Shown piece by piece: positions 43,527 to 50,772 of a stretch of 64,000 nucleotides of DNA (positions are counted from its first letter, which is position 1; each line of letters starts with the position of its first letter). The DNA lies in NCBI GenBank assembly GCA_049941595.1, contig JBNFNA010000007.1, forward strand, positions 120,110 to 184,109. The letters are read 5' to 3'. Both the position numbers and the translations under genes were made by a program. The stretch comes from Pasteurella sp049941595. GTDB taxonomy: Bacteria > Pseudomonadota > Gammaproteobacteria > Enterobacterales > Pasteurellaceae. The notes beneath the pieces are model-generated. The model was not told the DNA's origin. It saw nothing but the letters and a program-made list of their open reading frames with translations, and did no database searches.

Positions 43527-44114
43527 ATGAGAAAAAAAACTCAAAATCAAACCGCACCTAAAGGCGAAGTTCGCATTATTTCTGGATTATGGCGTGGGCG
43601 GAAATTGCCTGTGCTATCTTCGGAAGGATTGCGTCCGACTGGCGATCGAGTCAAAGAAACCTTATTTAATTGGTTAATGCCTTACATTGTGGATTCAACT
43701 TGCCTTGACTGTTTTGCAGGCAGTGGCTCGTTAGGTTTTGAGGCACTTTCTCGTCAGGCAAAACAGGTGACATTTTTAGAGTTGGATAAAAATGTGGCTG
43801 CACAATTAAGCAAAAATCTTGCTACGTTAAAATGCAGCGCAGAACAGGCGAAAGTTATCAACCAAAATAGCCTGCAATTTTTAAATCAAGCTCAAAATGC
43901 ACCGCACTTTGATATTGTGTTTATCGACCCACCTTTCCATTTTGGTTTGGCACAACAAACTGTCGATTTGCTTGCACAACATCAATGGTTAAAACCTGAT
44001 GCATTAATTTATGTAGAAACTGAGAAAAATCAACCACTAACAACACCAGAAAATTGGACAGTTTTAAAAGAAAAAATTACAGGGCAAGTATGTTACAGGT
44101 TATATCGTGCTTAA
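43527..44114 (+). CDS. rsmD: 16S rRNA (guanine966-N2)-methyltransferase
   Basis: 195-residue SAM-dependent methyltransferase. VRIISGLWRGRKLPV, the SAM motif LDCFAGSGSLGFEA and the catalytic VFIDPPF are all intact. In H. influenzae it neighbours ftsY directly. Here the lipoprotein array has been inserted between them, and a broken second copy lies at 41786. Confidence 0.95.
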   Translation: MRKKTQNQTAPKGEVRIISGLWRGRKLPVLSSEGLRPTGDRVKETLFNWLMPYIVDSTCLDCFAGSGSLGFEALSRQAKQVTFLELDKNVAAQLSKNLATLKCSAEQAKVINQNSLQFLNQAQNAPHFDIVFIDPPFHFGLAQQTVDLLAQHQWLKPDALIYVETEKNQPLTTPENWTVLKEKITGQVCYRLYRA

Positions 44115-44211
44115 AAAAACAATCTATTTCCCGCACTCCATTAACCTGTTATGATATCTCTGTTAGATAGCATTTTTTCTATATGATCCACCCCCTATTT
44201 GAAAACATATT

Positions 44212-45738
44212 ATGAAACAAAAATCGCTTTCTTTACTCGCTTACTGTGCACCATTATTTGTTGTGTCAAGTTTAGTAAGCCAAACCGTTCTCGCAAAGGA
44301 CACCGTTGTTCCTGTTGACAATACACGACCGGAAGAATCTTTCCGTCAACCAACTGCAATTAAGCAAGAGCGAGTGGTCGCCCGAGCTAACACGCCAGCA
44401 ACCGCTGAGCCTCAACAAAAACAGCAATTATCCATCACCCCAGAGCAATTATTACAGCGACCTGATTTGTTAATCCGTGCGTTAATTCCTGTGCTGAAAA
44501 ATAATGATATGCGTGGTGCAGAATTGTTATTGCCAATTTATGAAAAATTACCTGAACAAGACCCGATTCTGTTGAAATGGGCACGCGCAATGGTGGCGAA
44601 AAAACAAGGTCGCTTAGATGATTCTATTCGTTTATATCGTGAAGTGATCGCAGCACAACCTGAAATCCAGCCTGCTCGCTTACAATTAGCCATTGCATTA
44701 ATGCAAAACCGTGAATACGATGCGGCAAAAGGACAATTCCAACAATTACGTGCAGAAAACTTGCCACCAGAACTGACTCAAATTATTGATAGCTACGTGA
44801 ATGCAATCAATGAACAAGACAGCTGGAATTTCTACGGCGGCGGTAATTATTTGAATGAGAAAAACGTCAATAATGCCCCGAAAAAAGGCACAAAAGCAGG
44901 CAACTTCACACCATCAAGCGAGCCCGAAAGCGCAGAAGGTATCAGTTATTATTTCGGCACTAATAAAACGTGGTCAATTGGAGGTGGTTTTTTCACTGAA
45001 TTGAATGCTGATGTGAACGGTAAATATTATTGGGATAACCACAAATATGATGAAGTGTCATTGCGTGGTGGCTTTGGTGCAGGTTATCGCAATGCCAAAA
45101 CAGAAGTGAAATTAATCCCTTACTTAGAACAGTTCTGGTATGCGGGTGGCGAAAGTGCTGAAAAAGATGCTCGCACATTACACCGCTATTCAAAAACCGG
45201 AGGTGTGTCTTTCGATATTAACCATTGGTTAAGCCAAAATTGGAAAATTTCGACCGCACTTGAATATGGTGAACAACGTTATCTCGATCCAAAACGTAAA
45301 AAATCCAACGGTAATCTTTATTCTGTGGCGAATACTCTAATGTATTTCCCAAATAGCCAACAATATTGGTTTGCGGGTTTAGATTTTTATCGTAAAAATG
45401 CTCATTGGAAAGCGAATGCATTTGATCGTCGTGGCGTGCGTTTAGGCTGGGGACAGGAATGGCCGAAAGGTATTTCAACTCGTTTACAACTTAGCTATGC
45501 AAAACGTTCTTACCGTATGCCATCTGCACCGCAAAATGCAATTTTTGCGCCAGATTTCTTTAAATTTGCGCAAAAAAATGACGAATATGGTGTGAACTTA
45601 ACTGTGTGGCATCGTAGCATTCACTGGCTAGGTATTACGCCAAAAATCACTTGGTCATACCAAAAAACAGGCAGTAACAACCCGTTCGCACGCTATGATC
45701 GTAACCGTGTTTATTTAAGCGTAAGTAAGAGTTTTTAA
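44212..45738 (+). CDS. Slam: surface lipoprotein assembly modulator (outer-membrane translocon)
   Basis: 508 residues. The signal peptide is cleaved near VLA-KD (residue 28). The N-terminal periplasmic region (about 60-200) is helical and TPR-like (RALIPVLKNNDMRGAELLLPI, LARAMVAKKQGRLDDSIRLY-type repeats). From about residue 205, strand-rich sequence with many Trp/Tyr/Gly forms the DUF560 barrel, ending LSVSKSF with a terminal aromatic residue. Slam proteins move lipoproteins such as TbpB, fHbp or HpuA across the outer membrane. The neighbouring lipoproteins A and B are the obvious clients. Own terminator follows. Confidence 0.9.
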   Translation: MKQKSLSLLAYCAPLFVVSSLVSQTVLAKDTVVPVDNTRPEESFRQPTAIKQERVVARANTPATAEPQQKQQLSITPEQLLQRPDLLIRALIPVLKNNDMRGAELLLPIYEKLPEQDPILLKWARAMVAKKQGRLDDSIRLYREVIAAQPEIQPARLQLAIALMQNREYDAAKGQFQQLRAENLPPELTQIIDSYVNAINEQDSWNFYGGGNYLNEKNVNNAPKKGTKAGNFTPSSEPESAEGISYYFGTNKTWSIGGGFFTELNADVNGKYYWDNHKYDEVSLRGGFGAGYRNAKTEVKLIPYLEQFWYAGGESAEKDARTLHRYSKTGGVSFDINHWLSQNWKISTALEYGEQRYLDPKRKKSNGNLYSVANTLMYFPNSQQYWFAGLDFYRKNAHWKANAFDRRGVRLGWGQEWPKGISTRLQLSYAKRSYRMPSAPQNAIFAPDFFKFAQKNDEYGVNLTVWHRSIHWLGITPKITWSYQKTGSNNPFARYDRNRVYLSVSKSF

Positions 45739-45745
45739 TTCATAA

Positions 45746-45780
45746 AAAATGCCCGAGGTATAAGTCGGGCATTTTCTTTT
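45746..45780 (+). terminator. slam terminator
   Basis: AAAATGCCCGA (45746-45756) pairs with TCGGGCATTTT (45765-45775), then CTTTT. Confidence 0.9.
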
Positions 45781-45815
45781 ACTCATATCAGATCGTTTTT
45801 ATTTACTTCAAACAA

Positions 45816-46142
45816 TTATGCAATATTTTCTAGCACGTTATTTCGAGCAATAGGTGAAATTTTCTTTAAGCTCTCTTGAAATCTGACATTATTCCCAATT
45901 TCCCATAAATCCAATTTCATTTGTAAATTTAACCAAAACTCTGGACTTGTATTAAATAGTCTTGCTAATTTAAGCGCCATTTCTAATGATAATTTTGCAT
46001 TATTATTTACGATTGCACTCGCTGTATTACGATGAACATCTAACATCACTGCCAAATCTGCAATTTTTAAATTTAAGGGAATTAAATATTCCTCTAATAA
46101 AATATCACCGACAGTTGACGGTTTTCTTTGTGCTCTACTCAT
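45816..46142 (-). CDS. higA: HigA-family antitoxin (XRE helix-turn-helix)
   Basis: 108-residue DNA-binding antitoxin. It starts SRAQRKPSTVGDILLEEYL, typical of HigA, with a helix-turn-helix at about residues 32-62 (LKIADLAVMLDVHRNTASAI). It lies downstream of the toxin gene, the inverted order characteristic of higBA. The ribosome site AGGA is directly next to a heptanucleotide repeat in the inter-gene gap. Confidence 0.9.
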   Translation of the reverse strand: MSRAQRKPSTVGDILLEEYLIPLNLKIADLAVMLDVHRNTASAIVNNNAKLSLEMALKLARLFNTSPEFWLNLQMKLDLWEIGNNVRFQESLKKISPIARNNVLENIA

Positions 46143-46150
46143 AATAAATC

Positions 46151-46220
46151 CTATGTTCTATGTTCTATGTTCTATGTTCTATGTTCTATGTTCTATGTTC
46201 TATGTTCTATTTTCTATTTT
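46151..46220 (-). repeat. Heptanucleotide repeat between higB and higA (8 x CTATGTT plus 2 x CTATTTT)
   Basis: Eight perfect 7-bp units (46151-46206) and two variant units (46207-46220) fill most of the 86-bp gap between the higB stop and the higA start. The last unit abuts the higA ribosome-binding site. Seven is not a multiple of three, but the repeat is untranslated here, so length change would alter spacing, not frame. Confidence 0.97.
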
Positions 46221-46228
46221 CTTAATAA

Positions 46229-46555
46229 TTATAATCTATATTGATGTTTATCTAATCTGACTTCTGTTATTTTTGGGATATTACTTTCTTCGTATTTAAA
46301 TATTAAACGATATTTTACATTTACTCTTATCGAATACAGCCCACTTGTTCTAGGCTCTAATTTTTCCAATTTATTCCCTGGAGGACTAAGCAAATCACTC
46401 AAAACATTTGCGCTATCTAACATATCCAATTTACGTGCTAGCGCATTTTCAATATCACTCGGAATATTTTTATGCTTACTACCGCATGAAAAATACTCAT
46501 ACAACCACCTATCTTGGAAACTTTCTTCCGTAAGATTAAATCGGACTTCATCCAT
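46229..46555 (-). CDS. higB: HigB-family toxin (RelE/ParE superfamily)
   Basis: 108-residue basic toxin. WLYEYFSCGSKHKNIPSDIE, LEKLEPRTSGLYSIRVNVKYRLIF (quoted in part) and the C-terminal DKHQYRL match the HigB family of ribosome-dependent mRNA endonucleases. It is upstream of higA on the same strand with a palindromic operator candidate ahead of it. It appears intact. Confidence 0.88.
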   Translation of the reverse strand: MDEVRFNLTEESFQDRWLYEYFSCGSKHKNIPSDIENALARKLDMLDSANVLSDLLSPPGNKLEKLEPRTSGLYSIRVNVKYRLIFKYEESNIPKITEVRLDKHQYRL

Positions 46556-46602
46556 AAAAACCCCTTAAAAGATAAAATATGGAAAAACTATACCATAAAC
46601 AA

Positions 46603-46623
46603 ATGCACAGTGCAACCGTGCAT
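46603..46623 (-). promoter_or_regulatory. Palindromic operator candidate for higBA
   Basis: ATGCAC (46603-46608), nine bases, GTGCAT (46618-46623), about 50 bp upstream of higB. Symmetric sites of this kind upstream of higBA genes usually bind HigA. Inferred by position and symmetry. Confidence 0.5.
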
Positions 46624-46712
46624 AAAAACAATTTTTTTCCTCAATATCAACAATGTAACTATGCATAAATTGTGCTAAAATCACGCCACTTTTTTATTAA
46701 TAATGATCGATT

Positions 46713-47189
46713 ATGTTAGATATTGTTTTATATGAACCTGAAATCCCACAAAATACGGGCAATATTATTCGCTTATGTGCCAACACTGGCTTTCGCCTGC
46801 ATTTAATTGAGCCACTTGGTTTTACTTGGGACGATAAAAAATTACGCCGTTCTGGCTTGGATTATCACGAATTTGCAGAAATTAAACGCCATAAAACGTT
46901 TGAAGCATTTTTGCAGTCAGAACAACCAAAACGTTTGTTTGCCTTGACCACCAAAGGCACGCCCGCACATAGCCAAGTGCAGTTTGAATTGGGCGATTAT
47001 TTGATGTTTGGCCCTGAAAGTCGTGGTATTCCGATGTCGATTTTGGACAGTTTACCGGCTGAGCAAAAAATCCGTATTCCGATGACTGAAAATAGCCGAA
47101 GTATGAATTTGTCTAACTCGGTCGCAGTAGCGGTATATGAGGCGTGGCGTCAATTAGGTTACGGTGGTGCGGTGAATTTAATGCGTTAA
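46713..47189 (+). CDS. trmL: tRNA (cytidine/uridine-34 2'-O)-methyltransferase
   Basis: 158-residue SPOUT methyltransferase acting on the wobble base of leucine tRNAs. It starts MLDIVLYEPEIPQNTGNIIRL, and the knot motifs LMFGPESRGIP and RIPMTENSRSMNLSNSVAVA are intact. It corresponds to YibK, whose H. influenzae homologue has a known structure. In H. influenzae it lies next to rsmD; here slam and higBA come between. Confidence 0.96.
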   Translation: MLDIVLYEPEIPQNTGNIIRLCANTGFRLHLIEPLGFTWDDKKLRRSGLDYHEFAEIKRHKTFEAFLQSEQPKRLFALTTKGTPAHSQVQFELGDYLMFGPESRGIPMSILDSLPAEQKIRIPMTENSRSMNLSNSVAVAVYEAWRQLGYGGAVNLMR

Positions 47190-47237
47190 GACTTCATCAA
47201 AAATCACCGCACTTTTGTGCAAACTCATCCATAAACA

Positions 47238-47267
47238 AAAAAGTCGCTGAAAACACAGCGACTTTTT
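47238..47267. terminator. Bidirectional terminator between trmL and the DUF535 gene
   Basis: AAAAAGTCGCTG (47238-47249) pairs with CAGCGACTTTTT (47256-47267). T-runs in both directions. Confidence 0.9.
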
Positions 47268-47273
47268 CTGTTC

Positions 47274-48143
47274 TTAATTTTGTAAAATTTGATTCATTGC
47301 CGTTTGTAATTGCTCTAGCATCGCATAACGTTTGCGGTACATTGAGCGCTTATTGCTTGGGATACTTTCCATATCTTTCGTTGCAAATTGGACTGGCAAT
47401 TCCCAATAATCTTTAAGCTCACCCGCTGACTCGGCAAAAATCGCATCATAGTCCACCACATAACGTTTACTTTGAACCAAACGGGATTTGTTTTGGTATT
47501 TATGCGGAATCCCCAATAATTTGCTGTAACCCAAAGCATTGGTCAAGGCTTTCATTGATTCCACCATCAAATAAGCGGGGCGTAAACCGTGGCATTTTTT
47601 GGTTAATAATTTCACTAAATCTTTTGAGCCTTCAAAGTTCGGCCCTTGAATTACTGCAATTAATAAGGATTGTTCTACTTTACCAAAGGTTAATAAATAG
47701 ATAAGTTGGTTCGTTGGCTTATAACGTAATTCTAATGCCCAATAACCTTCCATTGCCTGATGATAGTTTAAGCAAAGATAAAGCTCGAAATCTTCAATCA
47801 CTTCACCGAAACAAATTTCTTTTTCCCATAATTGAGGCAAATTAAGTGCGGTCAATTTTTCGGGTAAAAAATGCAAGTTGTCGCAAATAGCATCGAAACG
47901 CTGTTTTGTACTAAAACGTTTATCTAAAAAACGGTGTGCCAATGGATAACTAAAACTCGGACGAGCATTTAATAAACTTGCCAACGTTGGCTGCTGATTA
48001 ATAAATTGCTCAAAGCGTTTAATATTACGGTAATGTAATAATGAGCGAAGATGAAAGCGAAAGCGTTTTAAACGATAAGATTTTTTGCCTTGATCAGGAT
48101 ATAAACGAATGGGATCAGGCCATTGATATAATTTATTAGTCAT
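47274..48143 (-). CDS. DUF535 (VirK/YbjX family) protein
   Basis: 289-residue protein without signal peptide. The conserved stretch GPNFEGSKDLVKLLTKKCHG-like block at about residues 183-202 and GIPHKYQNKSRLVQ are typical of DUF535. VirK and YbjX members are linked to envelope stress and peptide resistance, but the activity is unknown. It stands alone between trmL and engB, and converges on trmL. Confidence 0.83.
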   Translation of the reverse strand: MTNKLYQWPDPIRLYPDQGKKSYRLKRFRFHLRSLLHYRNIKRFEQFINQQPTLASLLNARPSFSYPLAHRFLDKRFSTKQRFDAICDNLHFLPEKLTALNLPQLWEKEICFGEVIEDFELYLCLNYHQAMEGYWALELRYKPTNQLIYLLTFGKVEQSLLIAVIQGPNFEGSKDLVKLLTKKCHGLRPAYLMVESMKALTNALGYSKLLGIPHKYQNKSRLVQSKRYVVDYDAIFAESAGELKDYWELPVQFATKDMESIPSNKRSMYRKRYAMLEQLQTAMNQILQN

Positions 48144-48253
48144 AAAATTGAGCTTATTAAGAACAAAGAGGGGCTATTTTCGCACAAAATCGCCACTTTT
48201 TCATTTTTTTATGGCATTTTATAAGGTATTCTAAGCGACCTAAAGGAGCCCCT

Positions 48254-48871
48254 ATGTCTGATATTAAACTGAATTATCACAAAACCCACTTTCTCACCAG
48301 CGCACCCAACATTCGTGTGTTGCCAGAAGACAGTGGCATTGAAATTGCCTTTGCAGGTCGCTCAAATGCGGGAAAATCGACCGCACTTAATGCCCTAACC
48401 AATCAAAAAAGCTTAGCCCGCACGTCTAAAACACCGGGACGTACGCAATTAATCAATTTATTTGAAGTCGAGCCACAATGTAAATTAGTGGATTTACCGG
48501 GCTACGGCTATGCGGCTGTACCGGAACAAATGAAAATCCAATGGCAAAAATCGCTCGGTGAATATTTACAAAAACGTGAATGTTTAGCGGGCGTTGTGGT
48601 GCTAATGGATATCCGCCACCCACTTAAAGATCTTGACCAACAAATGGTGGAATGGGCGGTATCTGCAGATTTACCGGTGCTTATTTTATTAACCAAAGCA
48701 GATAAACTCAGCCAAAGTGCAAGAAGTAAGCAAGTAAAAATGGTGCGTGAAGCTATTTTACCTTTCCAAGGTGATGTGCAAGTGGAAGCATTCTCTGCGC
48801 AAAACAAAATTGGTATCGATCGTCTGGCGGCAAAATTAGACAGTTGGTTTGCACCACTTTTCGCTGAATAA
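48254..48871 (+). CDS. engB: Ribosome biogenesis GTP-binding protein EngB (YihA/YsxC)
   Basis: 205-residue essential GTPase for 50S assembly. G1 GRSNAGKSTALN, G3 DLPGYGYA, G4 LTKADK and G5 FSAQNK motifs are complete. An uptake signal lies inside the G1 coding stretch. AAAGGAG precedes the start. Upstream of comM, from which it is separated by a CRP-S site and a hairpin. Confidence 0.96.
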   Translation: MSDIKLNYHKTHFLTSAPNIRVLPEDSGIEIAFAGRSNAGKSTALNALTNQKSLARTSKTPGRTQLINLFEVEPQCKLVDLPGYGYAAVPEQMKIQWQKSLGEYLQKRECLAGVVVLMDIRHPLKDLDQQMVEWAVSADLPVLILLTKADKLSQSARSKQVKMVREAILPFQGDVQVEAFSAQNKIGIDRLAAKLDSWFAPLFAE

Positions 48872-48878
48872 AATCTGA

Positions 48879-48902
48879 TTATTGCGATCTCGATCGTAAA
48901 AA
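48879..48902 (+). promoter_or_regulatory. CRP-S (competence regulatory) site for comM
   Basis: TTATTGCGATC-TC-GATCGTAAAAA: both half sites TGCGATC and GATCGTA are near ideal, centre 48890.5. A TATATT -10 candidate at about 48939-48944 puts the site near -60. CRP-S sites need Sxy together with CRP and control the competence regulon. Confidence 0.85.
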
Positions 48903-48938
48903 AGTGCAGAATTCATTCAAAATGAACCGCACTTTTTT
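48898..48938 (+). terminator. Hairpin after engB with an inverted uptake signal arm
   Basis: AAAAAAGTGC (48898-48907) and an inner TTCATT/AATGAA stem pair with GCACTTTTTT (48929-48938). It starts within the CRP-S site and runs to a T-run. Confidence 0.7.
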
Positions 48939-48979
48939 TATATTCCGTTAGTTGGATAAATTCGCTTACGGAGTAGAAA

Positions 48980-50509
48980 ATGTCGCTCGCCATTGTTTAT
49001 AGCCGCGCCTCAATGGGTGTTCAAGCCCCTTTAGTTACCATTGAAGTTCACTTAAGTAACGGTAAGCCCGGTTTCACCCTTGTGGGTCTGCCAGAAAAAA
49101 CGGTGAAAGAAGCACAAGATCGGGTACGTAGCGCTTTGTTGAATGCGCAGTTTAAATACCCTGCCAAACGCATCACAGTTAACCTTGCCCCCGCTGATTT
49201 ACCGAAAGAAGGTGGTCGCTTTGATTTGCCTATTGCGATTGGAATGCTTGTTGCTTCAGGGCAAATTGATCCACAAAAACTACAGCAATTTGAATTTGTG
49301 GGTGAATTAGCTTTAACAGGCGATTTACGTGGTGTGCACGGTGTCATTCCTGCCATTCTTGCCGGTCAAAAAGCAAAACGCCGTTTGATTATCGCTAGCC
49401 AAAATGCCAATGAGGCCTCATTGGTTTCCGATCAAGAGACTTATTTTGCTCAACATTTATTAGAGGTTGTGAGTTTTCTCAATGATCGCACGACGTTGCC
49501 TTTAGCCTCTGAAATGACACAACAAAGTGCGGTGGATTTTTCCCAAAAACCGCAGAAAGATTTAACCGATATTATTGGGCAACAACACGCTAAACGAGCA
49601 TTAACTATTGCCGCTGCTGGACAACATAATTTGTTATTTTTAGGTCCACCCGGCACAGGAAAAACAATGCTCGCCAGCCGTTTAACGGCTCTTTTGCCTG
49701 AAATGACAGACCAAGAAGCCATTGAAACGGCATCGGTGACTAGCCTTGTTCACAATGAACTGAATTTTCATAATTGGAAACAACGCCCTTTTCGAGCCCC
49801 TCATCACAGTGCATCCTCTCCTGCTTTAGTGGGGGGTGGCACGATCCCAAAACCAGGTGAAATATCCCTCGCTCACAATGGCGTTTTGTTCCTCGATGAG
49901 CTACCTGAATTTGAACGCAAAGTATTAGATGCCTTACGTCAGCCGTTAGAAAGTGGCGAAATTATCATTTCACGCGCCAATGCAAAAATTCAATTTCCTG
50001 CACGATTTCAATTAATTGCAGCGATGAACCCAAGCCCAACGGGGCATTATCAAGGCACACATAACCGCACTTCACCGCAACAAATTATGCGTTACCTGAA
50101 TCGTCTATCAGGGCCGTTTTTAGATCGCTTTGATTTATCTATTGAAGTGCCTTTGTTGCCTCAAGGGGCATTACAAAATCAAACGGATCGGGGCGAAAGC
50201 AGTGCACAAGTGAGAGAAAAAGTGCTCAAAGTGCGAGAAATCCAACTGGCTCGAGCAGGAAAAATCAACGCCTATTTGACCAGTAAAGAGATTGAGCGAG
50301 ATTGCAAAATCTGTGATAGCGATGCGATTTTTTTAGAAAAAGCCTTAGCCAAATTGGGCTTATCTGTGCGTGCTTATCACCGCATTTTAAAAGTGGCACG
50401 CACCATTGCTGACCTTAATGGCGAGTCTCAAATTAACCAAAGCCATTTAGCCGAAGCTTTAGGTTATCGGGCAATGGATAGGCTTTTACAAAAACTCTCA
50501 GCTCTGTAA
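48980..50509 (+). CDS. comM: Competence-related AAA+ helicase ComM
   Basis: 509-residue Mg-chelatase-like AAA+ ATPase. The N-terminal Lon-like domain starts MSLAIVYSRASMGVQAPLV, Walker A is GPPGTGKTMLASR (about residues 221-233), Walker B is VLFLDELPEF, and a C-terminal chelatase lid follows. ComM promotes branch migration of incoming DNA during transformation and is induced with competence in Haemophilus, consistent with the CRP-S site. GGAG precedes the ATG. Confidence 0.95.
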   Translation: MSLAIVYSRASMGVQAPLVTIEVHLSNGKPGFTLVGLPEKTVKEAQDRVRSALLNAQFKYPAKRITVNLAPADLPKEGGRFDLPIAIGMLVASGQIDPQKLQQFEFVGELALTGDLRGVHGVIPAILAGQKAKRRLIIASQNANEASLVSDQETYFAQHLLEVVSFLNDRTTLPLASEMTQQSAVDFSQKPQKDLTDIIGQQHAKRALTIAAAGQHNLLFLGPPGTGKTMLASRLTALLPEMTDQEAIETASVTSLVHNELNFHNWKQRPFRAPHHSASSPALVGGGTIPKPGEISLAHNGVLFLDELPEFERKVLDALRQPLESGEIIISRANAKIQFPARFQLIAAMNPSPTGHYQGTHNRTSPQQIMRYLNRLSGPFLDRFDLSIEVPLLPQGALQNQTDRGESSAQVREKVLKVREIQLARAGKINAYLTSKEIERDCKICDSDAIFLEKALAKLGLSVRAYHRILKVARTIADLNGESQINQSHLAEALGYRAMDRLLQKLSAL

Positions 50510-50692
50510 TCCTTTTGCTGTAAAACGGTTGTAAAGGTTTTCAACAGGCAGTAGACGTTTTCTGTCACGGGGCGTGATATTGCCAAAATGAGCGTAACCT
50601 CTTTAAAAACCTGATCATTTTTGTTTTTTGCCTAAGAAAGACAAAGACGTTTCTTTTAAGAAAAAAATGCAAAAATTTATTTAGATGAGTTT

Positions 50693-50711
50693 GATAATGA
50701 TTATTAATTGC
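50693..50711 (+). promoter_or_regulatory. Fur box upstream of the TonB-dependent receptor
   Basis: GATAATGATTATTAATTGC matches 14 of 19 positions of the classic Fur box, starting with a perfect GATAATGAT, and lies 62 bp before the ATG. Implies repression by iron-loaded Fur. Confidence 0.7.
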
Positions 50712-50772
50712 ATTATTATTTTCGGATTCTTAACATTTTTTGAAAAATTCTACCTTTAAAGGAAACGATGAC

